Assembly: GCA_016296575.1 (NCBI GenBank)
Contig: JAEDJA010000004.1
Coordinates: 1 to 64,000 of the forward strand
Length of the DNA: 64,000 nucleotides
Direction: 5' to 3'
Source: Treponema sp.
GTDB taxonomy: Bacteria; Spirochaetota; Spirochaetia; Treponematales; Treponemataceae
Shown here: piece after piece, positions 1 through 8,279 of the stretch
Layout: the number at the start of each line of letters is the position of its first letter
Numbering within the stretch: position 1 is the first letter of the stretch
Notes under the pieces: model-generated
Told to the model about the DNA's origin: nothing
The model's database searches: none
Seen by the model: the letters and a program-made list of their open reading frames with translations, nothing else
Position numbers and translations under genes: made by a program

Positions 1-728
1 ATGAGTGTTGAAGCGTTTTTCATAAGGCTTTCAAGAACAGCGATTTTTGATGATACTTTTGCACCACCGATGATAGCTGTCATTGGTTTTTCTGGGTTTG
101 TTACCATTGGCTGGATGTATTTAACTTCTTTTTCCATAAGGAATCCACCAACTGATTCACATCCCATAAATTTAGCGATAGAAGCTGTAGAAGCCTGATC
201 GCGGTGAGCTGTACCGAAAGCATCGTTTACGAAGATGTCTCCGTATGTAGCAAGTTCTTTTGCCATTACATCGCGTTCGCTAGCATCTTTAGAAGTTTCT
301 TCTTTGTGGAAACGTGTATTTTCCAACATTGCAACTCCACCTTCTGGAAGAGCATCGATTGCAGCTTTCTGTCCAAGTGCATCTGGAAGGAATGTTACTT
401 CTTTTCCCAGCTTTTCAGCAAAGTATTTTACAACTGGAGCCATGCGGTTTTTACCGTTGATGAATTTTTCAGCATCAGCATCAGTCCAAGTTTTTCCTGC
501 TTTCTCAGCTTTTTCCTGAGCTTTTTTAACGTCCTTTTTTGGATCTCCCAAGTGGCTCATAAGAACCAAAGAACGTGGATTCTGTTCCAAAATGTATTTG
601 ATAGTTGGAAGAGCAGCCATGATACGAGTGTCATCCTGAACAACACCATCTTTCATTGGCACGTTAAAATCTACACGCATAATGATGCGTTTTCCATTAA
701 GATCAACATCTTTTACTGTCTTGATCAT
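1..728 (-). CDS. pgk: Phosphoglycerate kinase, C-terminus beyond the window
   Basis: Glycolytic enzyme that transfers phosphate from 1,3-bisphosphoglycerate to ADP in the cytoplasm. The reverse-strand frame is open from an ATG at 728 to the window edge, giving about 242 of the usual 390-420 residues. The N-terminal half is characteristic: the [12 protein letters not shown] segment near residues 13-24, the LMSHLG motif near 55-60, the [11 protein letters not shown] segment, the [10 protein letters not shown] motif and the [11 protein letters not shown] segment before the hinge. A Shine-Dalgarno AAGGAG lies 6 nt upstream of the ATG. The gene is incomplete only because the window ends; no internal stop was seen. 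The upstream gap to ilvN is about 90 nt. Identification is secure. Confidence 0.97.
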   Translation of the reverse strand, partial: MIKTVKDVDLNGKRIIMRVDFNVPMKDGVVQDDTRIMAALPTIKYILEQNPRSLVLMSHLGDPKKDVKKAQEKAEKAGKTWTDADAEKFINGKNRMAPVVKYFAEKLGKEVTFLPDALGQKAAIDALPEGGVAMLENTRFHKEETSKDASERDVMAKELATYGDIFVNDAFGTAHRDQASTASIAKFMGCESVGGFLMEKEVKYIQPMVTNPEKPMTAIIGGAKVSSKIAVLESLMKNASTL

Positions 729-819
729 ATGTTACTCCTTATATTTCGAGCGCTTTCACGCCATATTTACCTGATATTAGTTTAACAAATATCTTCTTTA
801 TTTTAAATAACTATAATGT

Positions 820-1308
820 CTACATTACAGTTTCGCCGCGGTCTAGGGCGGTTAGGCCGGTTTTTACGTACTCAAGTATTCCGTATGGTTCAAGAAGGCG
901 AATAAGACTTGAAATCTTGTCTTCACTACCTGTGGCTTCTACAATTACACTTTTCATACCTACATCTACAATGTGAGCACGGAAAATATCACAGGTTTCA
1001 ATGATGGCACCACGGTTTGCACCTTCGGCCTGAACTTTAATCAAAGCCATTTCGCGCTGTGCTGTACTTGATGGTTCACATTTTTTGATTGAAATAACTT
1101 CAACAAGTTTTGAAAGCTGTTTCTGAATCTGATCCAGAATATATTCATCACCACGAACGGCAATTGTCATACGTGACTGTCCAGGGTTGCTTGTTTCACA
1201 TACAGTAAGAGAATCAATGTTATAACCACGACGACTAAAAAGACCCGAAACGCGGCTCAAAACACCGGCATGGTTTTCTACGATAACAGACAAAATAAAT
1301 CTATCCAT
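820..1308 (-). CDS. ilvN: Acetolactate synthase small (regulatory) subunit
   Basis: Regulatory subunit of acetohydroxyacid synthase, the first common enzyme of valine, leucine and isoleucine synthesis; it binds the large subunit and confers valine feedback control. The 162-residue length matches the family. An ACT domain occupies about residues 3-78, starting MDRFILSVIVENHAGVLSRV with the family's G-L-F-S-R-R-G-Y-N-I-D-S-L stretch, followed by the C-terminal ALSS-type domain. Shine-Dalgarno AGGAG lies 7 nt before ATG 1308. No large subunit (ilvB) or other ilv gene is in the window, so the gene stands apart from its partner here. It lies between pgk and the mmsB terminator and probably has its own promoter. 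Confidence 0.95.
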   Translation of the reverse strand: MDRFILSVIVENHAGVLSRVSGLFSRRGYNIDSLTVCETSNPGQSRMTIAVRGDEYILDQIQKQLSKLVEVISIKKCEPSSTAQREMALIKVQAEGANRGAIIETCDIFRAHIVDVGMKSVIVEATGSEDKISSLIRLLEPYGILEYVKTGLTALDRGETVM

Positions 1309-1381
1309 AAGGAAGCTCCTTGCAAATTAATGCACATGTATTTTACACCAAAAATACCTTTTATTCCATAAATGATTCTAT

Positions 1382-1418
1382 AAAAAAAGCAGACCTTCTA
1401 AATATAAAGAAGGTCTGC
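1382..1418 (-). terminator. Rho-independent terminator after mmsB
   Basis: A perfect 11-bp inverted repeat (GCAGACCTTCT at 1389-1399 and its complement at 1408-1418) encloses an 8-nt loop. Read on the minus strand it is followed by a run of seven T (1388-1382). It lies 55 nt past the mmsB stop and ends the sugar-transporter transcript before ilvN. Confidence 0.93.
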
Positions 1419-1472
1419 AAAAATCATATATTTTTGGGTCTGTCAGGCGAGCAACAAACGAACTCACCTTTA

Positions 1473-2720
1473 TTATTTGTGGCTCTTCTTTCGTTTCGAT
1501 ACAACGTCAAAGATTACAGCAAGGAGGAGTACTAAACCTTTAACTGCACGCTGCCAGTTCATATCCACACCCAGAATAGACATACCGTTATTCAATACAC
1601 CCATGAAGATAGCACCAATTACGGCACCAGTTACTGTTCCAGTTCCACCGTATGCAGAAGCACCACCAATGAAACATGAAGCAATAGCATCCATTTCATA
1701 GTTCTGACCACCAGTTGGCTGAGCTGAGTTCAAGCGTGCTACAGTTACCAGAGCGGCAATACCTGAAATAAATCCCATGTTTGTATAGGCAAAGAACATT
1801 ACATTGTTTGTGTTTACACCAGAAAGACGGGCTGCTTTTTCGTTACCACCAATGGCGTACAGGTAGCGGCCTGGAACTGTATTCTGTGTAAAGTATGAGT
1901 AAACTGCAATGATTACAGCAAGAAGAATCAGAATTACTGGAATACCGCGGTCACGAGCAAGGAACTGTCCGATAATAAGAATTACCAGTGAAAGTACAAC
2001 AAGCTTTGCAATGAAAGATCCTTTTGAGGATACAGTATAGTTCTTCTTAATCTTGTTTTTGCGGCTGATGATTTCAAGAGCAATGTAAGCAAGGATACAG
2101 ATCAATGTAACAACAAGAGTTACAACCAAAGTGAACTTGTCTACATATTCACCCATGAAGTCAATTTCACCCCACTTTTCTACAGTTGCTTCACTTGGAG
2201 TTGGAGCAAAACTCTGGAAAAGCCTGTTGTATTTTTCTGGGAATGGAGCAATTGGCTTACCATCAAGAACGATAGTTGCAACACCACGCCACAGAAGCAT
2301 ACCGGCCAAAGTTGTAATAAATGGAGGAATATGAATGTAAGCTATAAAGAATCCATGGAAAGCACCAATCATTGTACCAATAATGATACAGGCAATAATT
2401 CCAAGCCATACAGGCCATCCCCAGTTTACGATAAACACACCGGCCAAAGCACCTACGAGGGCTACGATAGAACCAATAGACAAATCGATGTTACCACCAG
2501 TCAAAATACAGCAGAGCATACCAGTTGCAAGAATTACAACGTAGCTGTTCTGACGGATGATATTTGTAATGTTTGCAGGAGCAAACAAAGAACCGTGATC
2601 AAAAGCTCTAATCAATACTTCAAACAAAAGCATAACACCAATAAGTACGAAAATCATGGTGTTGCTTTTCATTACAGATTTTACAGCGCTTACTGCACTT
2701 TTTTTATTGTTATCTGCCAT
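1473..2720 (-). CDS. mmsB: Multiple-monosaccharide ABC transporter permease (MmsB/GguB type)
   Basis: Inner-membrane permease of a carbohydrate ABC importer in the BPD_transp_2 (ribose/xylose) family; 415 residues with about ten hydrophobic segments. Recognisable features are the GGNIDLSIGSIVALVGALAG stretch near residue 75-95, the PPFITTLAGMLLWRG segment, and the C-terminal IGGNEKAARLSGVNTN and GGTGTVTGAVIGAIFMGVLN segments. A hydrophilic loop of about 50 residues (near 155-205) separates the two halves, as in GguB/XylH-like permeases. Shine-Dalgarno AGGAG lies before ATG 2720, and the gene follows mmsA after 18 nt, so both are one unit. A strong terminator follows. Xylose, glucose, galactose or arabinose are possible substrates; the sequence does not decide. 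Confidence 0.93.
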   Translation of the reverse strand: MADNNKKSAVSAVKSVMKSNTMIFVLIGVMLLFEVLIRAFDHGSLFAPANITNIIRQNSYVVILATGMLCCILTGGNIDLSIGSIVALVGALAGVFIVNWGWPVWLGIIACIIIGTMIGAFHGFFIAYIHIPPFITTLAGMLLWRGVATIVLDGKPIAPFPEKYNRLFQSFAPTPSEATVEKWGEIDFMGEYVDKFTLVVTLVVTLICILAYIALEIISRKNKIKKNYTVSSKGSFIAKLVVLSLVILIIGQFLARDRGIPVILILLAVIIAVYSYFTQNTVPGRYLYAIGGNEKAARLSGVNTNNVMFFAYTNMGFISGIAALVTVARLNSAQPTGGQNYEMDAIASCFIGGASAYGGTGTVTGAVIGAIFMGVLNNGMSILGVDMNWQRAVKGLVLLLAVIFDVVSKRKKSHK

Positions 2721-2738
2721 TTTTTTTCTCCTAAAATC

Positions 2739-4280
2739 CTATAAGTTTCCTGTTTTTCCGGAATTGATGATTTCAGTCATAATTTTTTCCTGAGTTGCAT
2801 CTTTTCCGTCCATTTCTGCAATAAACTTGCCTTCATTCATTACGTAAATGCGGTCACACATACCTAAGATTTCAGGCATTTCAGAAGAAATCATGATTAC
2901 TGATTTTCCTTCTGCTACCATGCGGTTAATGATACAGTAGATTTCATATTTTGCACCAACGTCAATACCACGAGTTGGTTCATCAAGAATAAGAATATCC
3001 GGTTCAGCAAAAAGCCATTTTCCAAGAAGTACCTTCTGCATGTTTCCACCAGAAAGATTTCCTACATCTTCCATTACAGTGGCACATTTTGTGTGCATTT
3101 CTTTGGCCATTTCTTCCGAGTATATACGTTCCTTGTCAAAGTCCAGAACGTAGTTTTTGGAAATCTTGTCCAGTTTTGCAAAAGTTGTATTTTTACAAAT
3201 AGATTCTGTAAGTATAAGTCCGTTACCCTTTCGGTCTTCTGTTACGTAAGCAATTTTGCTGTTAATAGCTGATTTTACAGTTGGGAAAGAAACTTCTTTT
3301 CCGTTCAAATATATCTGACCTGAAATGTTTGTACCGTAAGAACGACCAAAAATACTCATGGCTAGTTCTGTACGTCCGGCACCCATAAGTCCCGAAATAC
3401 CAAGTACTTCACCTTTTCGCAGATTAAAGCTTACATGGTCACAAACTCTAATGCCATCAAATACAGGATGATCGACACACCAGTCTTTTACTTCGAAACA
3501 AACTTCACCAATTTTTGGTTCGCGTTTAGGGAATCTGTCTGTAAGGCTGCGTCCAACCATGGCTGCAATAATTGCATCTTCAGAAAAGTTTTCAGTTTTT
3601 TTGTCCATTGAAGAGATAGATGAACCGTCACGAATAACAGTAATTCTATCTGCAACATAAGAAACTTCATTTAATTTGTGGGAAATGATAATACAAGTCA
3701 TTCCCTGTTTTTTGAATTCAAGCATCAGATCCAAAAGATGTTTTGCTTCTGTATCATTCAAAGATGCTGTTGGTTCATCAAGAATAAGAAGTCTTACTTT
3801 CTTACCCAAAGCTTTTGCAATTTCTACAAGCTGCTGTTTACCAACACCAATGTCTTTAATCAAAGTCTTGGATGAATCTTTCAAGCCTACTTTTGCCAGA
3901 AGTTCATCAGCTTTATCAAAGGTCTCTGACCAGTTGATTTTAGCTTTTGTTCCCCGTTCATTACCAAGGAACATGTTTTCACCAATCGAAAGAAGTGGAA
4001 CCAGTGCCAGCTCCTGATGGATAATTACAATACCCTTTGCTTCACTGTCCTTGATTGTCTGGAACTGACAGACTTCTCCGTCATAAATGATGTCTCCAGT
4101 GTATGTTCCATAAGGATAAATACCACTTAAAACATTCATCAAAGTTGATTTTCCCGCTCCGTTTTCACCACAGATAGCGTGGATTTCGCCTTCTTCAACA
4201 GTAAGATTTACGTTGTCAAGCGCTTTAACACCAGGAAATATCTTTGTAATATTTTTCATTTCCAATAATGCTTTTGCCAT
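2739..4280 (-). CDS. mmsA: Multiple-monosaccharide ABC transporter ATP-binding protein (MmsA/GguA type)
   Basis: Cytoplasmic ATPase of the sugar importer, with two tandem ABC domains in 513 residues as in RbsA, XylG and GguA. Domain 1 has Walker A GENGAGKST near residues 39-47, signature-like VGKQQLVEIAKAL and Walker B LLILDEPTASL. Domain 2 has the P-loop variant GLMGAGRTE, with Arg replacing the Walker A Lys, signature LSGGNMQKVLLGKWL and Walker B ILILDEPTRGID. The degenerate second site is normal in this family, so one active ATP site is expected. Separated from chvE by 122 nt holding a stem-loop terminator, which should lower its transcript level relative to the binding protein. Confidence 0.95.
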   Translation of the reverse strand: MAKALLEMKNITKIFPGVKALDNVNLTVEEGEIHAICGENGAGKSTLMNVLSGIYPYGTYTGDIIYDGEVCQFQTIKDSEAKGIVIIHQELALVPLLSIGENMFLGNERGTKAKINWSETFDKADELLAKVGLKDSSKTLIKDIGVGKQQLVEIAKALGKKVRLLILDEPTASLNDTEAKHLLDLMLEFKKQGMTCIIISHKLNEVSYVADRITVIRDGSSISSMDKKTENFSEDAIIAAMVGRSLTDRFPKREPKIGEVCFEVKDWCVDHPVFDGIRVCDHVSFNLRKGEVLGISGLMGAGRTELAMSIFGRSYGTNISGQIYLNGKEVSFPTVKSAINSKIAYVTEDRKGNGLILTESICKNTTFAKLDKISKNYVLDFDKERIYSEEMAKEMHTKCATVMEDVGNLSGGNMQKVLLGKWLFAEPDILILDEPTRGIDVGAKYEIYCIINRMVAEGKSVIMISSEMPEILGMCDRIYVMNEGKFIAEMDGKDATQEKIMTEIINSGKTGNL

Positions 4281-4306
4281 TGGAATCTCCTGTTTTGAAA
4301 TGATTC

Positions 4307-4329
4307 GTGGTTTCGATAAACTTAACCAC
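4307..4329. repeat. Short inverted repeat, module of the dispersed family
   Basis: GTGGTT (4307-4312) and AACCAC (4324-4329) flank an 11-nt loop, TCGATAAACTT. A near-identical module lies at 42927-42951 and a remnant (AAACTCAACCAC) at 45921-45932. It sits between mmsA and the stem-loop at 4340-4380, which carries the family's other module. Confidence 0.8.
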
Positions 4330-4339
4330 TGTTTTCTGT

Positions 4340-4380
4340 AAAAAAATGGGGGGCACTTCGACAGGCTCAGTGTCCCCCAT
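4340..4380 (-). terminator. Intercistronic terminator/attenuator between chvE and mmsA
   Basis: Stem of 12 bp (4346-4357 with 4369-4380, one G-T pair) with loop TCGACAGGCTC. On the minus strand it is followed by six or seven T. It lies 22 nt past the chvE stop and 60 nt before mmsA, a position that would give more binding protein than ATPase and permease. The loop and flanks contain TTCGACAGGCTCAG, also present at 42878-42891 and 45900-45913. Confidence 0.85.
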
Positions 4381-4402
4381 CTTATAAAACTAACGAATCA
4401 AA

Positions 4403-5485
4403 CTATTTTGTAAGATCGTCCATTTTGTAGTAGCCAGAGTCAATCAGCAATGCTTTGTAGTTGTTGATATCACCGAATACTGGGTCACAAAGGAAAGATG
4501 GAACTATATAATCTTTCTTTGGATCTTTAGTAGAGTTGTTGTTGTAAGTTGTTGTATCATTTACAGGAGCTTTTTTACCCTTCATAAGAGCATCAACCAT
4601 TTCAACTACTTTTGAAGCAAGTGTACGTGTATCTTTGAAGATAGACATAGACTGTGTTCCCTTCAACATGTTTTTAACAGCTACGATATCACAGTCCTGA
4701 CCAGTGATGATTGGGAAGTTATCAGGTGTGTAACCTGCATCCAAGAGAGCGTTTGTTACACCGTTAGCTGTTGAGTCGTTTGAACAGTAAACAGCGTCAA
4801 GTTTTGTTGCTTTTGGACCGTATTTGTTAGAAGTGATAAGGTTTTCCATACGTTTCTGAGCTTCTTCTGTAGACCAGTTGAGTGTTGCACACTGTGCTTT
4901 TTCTGTCTGTCCAGAAGGACATACGATTACACCGCTTTTGAGGTAAGGAGTAAGAACATCCATAGCTCCTCCGAAGAAGAAGTTGATGTTGTTGTCACCT
5001 GGGTCACCAGTGAAGAATTCCATGTAAACTGGATCATCAGCTGTACGTGTTTTAAGACCGAGTTTGTCAACAAGGTAATCACCCTGGAGTGTACCTACTT
5101 TGTAGTTATCGAATGTTGCATAGTATGAAACAGCTTTTGTATCCATAATAAGGCGGTCATAAGCGATAACTTTAATCTTCTTTTTGCGAGCCTGTTCAAG
5201 AACACCTGAAAGTGAATTACCATCAATACAAGCGATTACGAGTACTGAACATTTACTAGTAATCATATTTTCAATCTGAGATATCTGTGTTGGGATATCG
5301 TTTGCTGCATACTGGAGGTCAACAGTGTAACCTGCTTTTTCCAGCTGTGCTTTCATGTTAGAACCATCCTGGTTCCAGCGCTGAAGGTCTTTTGTTGGCA
5401 TAGATACACCAACTTTTGTTTTTTTAGCGGCGAACATTGGCATGATCATAAGAGCAGCCATAAGCACTACTACTAATTTTTTCAT
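4403..5485 (-). CDS. chvE: Sugar-binding periplasmic protein of the importer (ChvE type)
   Basis: Periplasmic substrate-binding protein (Peripla_BP_4 family) that delivers monosaccharides to MmsAB; 360 residues. A signal peptide of about 19 residues (MKKLVVVLMAALMIMPMFA) lacks a lipobox Cys, so a soluble periplasmic form is expected. ChvE-type segments include VGVSMPTKDLQRWNQDG at the mature N-terminus, VIAYDRLIMDT in the ligand cleft, and VYCSNDSTANGVTNALLDAG and ITGQDCDIVAVKNML in the second lobe. Shine-Dalgarno AGGAGG lies just upstream. The 176-nt region upstream should hold its promoter; a -10-like TATACT is at 5538-5533 but no good -35 is visible, as expected if the neighbouring AraC-type regulator activates it. 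Confidence 0.95.
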   Translation of the reverse strand: MKKLVVVLMAALMIMPMFAAKKTKVGVSMPTKDLQRWNQDGSNMKAQLEKAGYTVDLQYAANDIPTQISQIENMITSKCSVLVIACIDGNSLSGVLEQARKKKIKVIAYDRLIMDTKAVSYYATFDNYKVGTLQGDYLVDKLGLKTRTADDPVYMEFFTGDPGDNNINFFFGGAMDVLTPYLKSGVIVCPSGQTEKAQCATLNWSTEEAQKRMENLITSNKYGPKATKLDAVYCSNDSTANGVTNALLDAGYTPDNFPIITGQDCDIVAVKNMLKGTQSMSIFKDTRTLASKVVEMVDALMKGKKAPVNDTTTYNNNSTKDPKKDYIVPSFLCDPVFGDINNYKALLIDSGYYKMDDLTK

Positions 5486-5661
5486 AGAAAATCCTCCTAA
5501 TTTGATTTCCTTAATTTTGTTTTGGTAGCTTCAGTATATCTTCTAAAAAGGAGGAAAAATCGGTTATTTTATAGAAATTTTTGCTATTTTTGGTTTTTTT
5601 TTATGTTAAAAATTAAGTTAAACGATTTAATGATATGGATTTTTTTGGCAACAAAAAATTA

Positions 5662-6705
5662 CTAACGGAAAATCTCGCCTTCGGTGTGAAAACCTGAATC
5701 AACAATAACTTCCCGCAGGTTTGTCTGATCTACACACTGTGGTTCCAGAAGAATGGACGGAATACTTCCAAATCCGTTGTGGATGAAAGTTCCATCTTTT
5801 GCAATCTCTTCCGGGGATTCTCCTTTTGCAAGACGTACTGCACAACCTGCAGCCTGTTTTGCCAGTTCTCCAATTGGTTTATACACAGTAAAATCCTGAT
5901 ATCCTTTTACAATATTCTGACAAGCAGCAATATCAGCATCCTGACCGCAGATAAACACATGATCGCCGGTATAGTACTGGTTGATTACACCAATAACGCT
6001 GTCGGCAACCGCATCATTCCCACAGATAATTACATCTGGAATTTTTCCGCTGGTAACCATATCAATTGCGTACTGACGGGAAAGATCGTAATTCCATCCC
6101 GAAGTATAAAATTCATTTGTAATTACAACACCGGAGTTTTTTATAGATGAAAGAATTCCAGAGCGAATCATATCCATATTGTTATCTTCTTTTGGTCCCA
6201 GAACCAAAGCCCAGTTTTTTTGACTGGTACGTGCCATCATCGTTTTTCCCATGATCTTACCAACTTTTTCACTATCCACAGTCATGTAAAGATCAATGTC
6301 GGCATCAAGAATAAGACGGTCGTAAGAAAGGACAGGAATATTCTTGCTGTGAACCTTATCGATAGTCTCCGAAAATGAACGGGCTTCTTTTGCAATTATT
6401 ACAATAACATCAACATTTCGGGAAGCAAGATAAAGAATCTGGCGGTTCTGTTCTTCAATGGAATTTCCGGCATTCTGTACAATTACTTCAGCTCCAAGAC
6501 GGCGGGCTTCATTCATAAAAAGGTCAAGATCTCGCTGCCAGCGTTCAATGGCCAGTGTATCAATGGAAAAACCAATTACTGGGGCCCCGTTTGAAATTTC
6601 GGAAGATAGTTTCTGTGCAGGATCTGCAGCTTTTCGGACGCATGACAAAAACAGTACCGGGCAAAAAAGAACTGAAAATAAAATTGATGACAAGAAACGT
6701 TTCAT
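5662..6705 (-). CDS. Second sugar-binding lipoprotein (ChvE-like)
   Basis: 347-residue substrate-binding protein of the same fold as chvE, but with a lipoprotein signal: hydrophobic stretch and lipobox LFLSC with Cys22. Shared segments include VIGFSIDTLAIERWQRDLD, VLSYDRLILDADIDLYM, IICGNDAVADSVIGVI and ICGQDADIAACQNIVKG. The start overlaps the stop of the response-regulator gene by one base (TAATG), so it is translationally coupled and belongs to the sensory operon. No permease is adjacent in this operon. It may feed the MmsAB importer with another affinity or present sugar to the sensor kinase. Membrane anchoring on the outer face of the inner membrane is inferred from the lipobox. Confidence 0.9.
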   Translation of the reverse strand: MKRFLSSILFSVLFCPVLFLSCVRKAADPAQKLSSEISNGAPVIGFSIDTLAIERWQRDLDLFMNEARRLGAEVIVQNAGNSIEEQNRQILYLASRNVDVIVIIAKEARSFSETIDKVHSKNIPVLSYDRLILDADIDLYMTVDSEKVGKIMGKTMMARTSQKNWALVLGPKEDNNMDMIRSGILSSIKNSGVVITNEFYTSGWNYDLSRQYAIDMVTSGKIPDVIICGNDAVADSVIGVINQYYTGDHVFICGQDADIAACQNIVKGYQDFTVYKPIGELAKQAAGCAVRLAKGESPEEIAKDGTFIHNGFGSIPSILLEPQCVDQTNLREVIVDSGFHTEGEIFR

Positions 6706-8279
6706 TATCGAAGCTCCGTTGGTGAAAGGCCGAATTTTCCCTTAAACATTTTTGAAAAATAATTCTGGTCCTTGTAACCGCACATGGCGGAAATCTCTTT
6801 AATGGAAAAATCAGTTTCAAGAATAAGAGAACGTGCCCTTTCCAGACGCTGACCTCCAATATAGTTTACAAAAGTCTGACCTGTAACTTCCCTGAAAAGC
6901 TTTGAAAGGTAGAATTGACTTACCCCTACGGCCGCCGCAGCTTCTTCCAGACTGAAATCTTCGCTCAGGTGACTGTTTACATAATCGCAGGCTTTTTTTA
7001 CAACAGGATTTTCTTTTTCATGGCGATTGTTTCTGATAAAAAGCGTAAGATCGTAAAGCTTTCTTTCCAAAAACGAAGCAATTTCTTCGAAGGTAGACGC
7101 TGTTTTAAAAACAGAAAACGCATCTGAAATTTCAGGAATGGAACTTTCTCCAGGAAGAGCCTCTTTTGCAAGATTTCTGGCATTTACAAGAATTTCCATT
7201 GAATCAAATCCAAGATAATCAAGATTTGTGCCTTTCTGCTGTACGTAATTTTTGGAATAAAGTCCTGCAAGATAAAGAACTCCTTCACCATCTCCCAGCT
7301 TCATCCTTGAAAAAAGCCTTTCCTTAATTGAATCAAGATTTTCCCTTGAATAGAAATCATCATCCCGATCACCAGAAGAAAGATTATCCCGGTCACTTTC
7401 CGATGCAAATTCTATTCCGCCATTTTTCTGACTGTAATTCAGGGCAACAAGAGCACTGCTGTACACTTCTGAAAAATTACCTTCATCATCACAAAGGAAA
7501 CTTACTCCCATGCGGAGATTTCTGTAGGATTTTAAGCAAAGCTTGTTATATAGTTCACCAATACGTTCAAGAATCACGTTTTCATTTTCTTCCGGAGTAG
7601 AATAGAACAAAACCAGGCGGTTTACCATAAATGCAGATACAATCATTCTGTCAGAAGGATTACAGAAACTACGAATATGATTCTGAAGTATATCCAGCTG
7701 TTGTTTTGAGGCCCCGGCCAGTTCTATCACTGAAAAAAGGTGCTTCATGCCGGAAACGCTGAAATATTGAAGGAAAGGTTTAAGATCTTCAGTTTCGCGG
7801 TTTTTGGAAAATACGCAGGAATAGATAAAATCGTTTTCCACCATTGGTGAAAAAATATCCATCTTTTTCTGAAATTCCCCTTCCGATTTCATGCTGCCAC
7901 GTTTTTTATCAACCAGTTTCATGGCATCACGAACAGTTTCAATTACCAGATTTCTGTTTACCGGTTTTGTAATATATTTAAAGGCCCCCTGGTTTAAAGC
8001 TGACTGTGCGTACTGAAATTTATCAAAAGCAGAAAGCATTACAACAACCGTGTCAGGCCGAACTTCCATAACCTTGGAAAGAGTTTCAAGCCCTGTAAGA
8101 CCAGGCATATTAATATCCATAAAGATAATGTCGATGTTTTCGGTGTTTACAATCTGAAGTGCTTCATTTCCGGAATTGGCCGTAAAAACCTGCAGCTCAT
8201 TGTTAAAATTCTTATTAAAAATAAAGCAGAGTGAGTCAATTACAATCTGTTCGTCATCGCAGGCCAGAATATTATACAT
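6705..8279 (-). CDS. Response regulator with AraC-type output (YesN type)
   Basis: 524-residue cytoplasmic response regulator. An N-terminal REC domain (about 1-125) has acidic pocket D8-D9, phospho-acceptor D55 in IIFMDINMPG and the conserved Lys in YITKPV. A middle region of about 280 residues is typical of YesN-like proteins. The C-terminal AraC helix-turn-helix pair (about 420-524) includes VGVSQFYLSKLFREVTGQTF and GYKDQNYFSKMFKGKFG. The start overlaps the kinase gene by 8 nt and its stop overlaps the next start by 1 nt. It is the cognate partner of the adjacent kinase and likely regulates chvE-mmsAB just downstream; the target is an inference from position. Confidence 0.94.
   Translation of the reverse strand: MYNILACDDEQIVIDSLCFIFNKNFNNELQVFTANSGNEALQIVNTENIDIIFMDINMPGLTGLETLSKVMEVRPDTVVVMLSAFDKFQYAQSALNQGAFKYITKPVNRNLVIETVRDAMKLVDKKRGSMKSEGEFQKKMDIFSPMVENDFIYSCVFSKNRETEDLKPFLQYFSVSGMKHLFSVIELAGASKQQLDILQNHIRSFCNPSDRMIVSAFMVNRLVLFYSTPEENENVILERIGELYNKLCLKSYRNLRMGVSFLCDDEGNFSEVYSSALVALNYSQKNGGIEFASESDRDNLSSGDRDDDFYSRENLDSIKERLFSRMKLGDGEGVLYLAGLYSKNYVQQKGTNLDYLGFDSMEILVNARNLAKEALPGESSIPEISDAFSVFKTASTFEEIASFLERKLYDLTLFIRNNRHEKENPVVKKACDYVNSHLSEDFSLEEAAAAVGVSQFYLSKLFREVTGQTFVNYIGGQRLERARSLILETDFSIKEISAMCGYKDQNYFSKMFKGKFGLSPTELR

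Noticed and set aside
204..785. 193-residue plus-strand open frame
   Set aside because: Exactly antisense to pgk, which has full family signatures; the Cys/Phe-rich translation is a shadow.
5486..5661. Possible riboswitch in the chvE upstream region
   Set aside because: AT-rich sequence without a conserved aptamer pattern or terminator/antiterminator pair; only a weak -10 and a Shine-Dalgarno site were seen.
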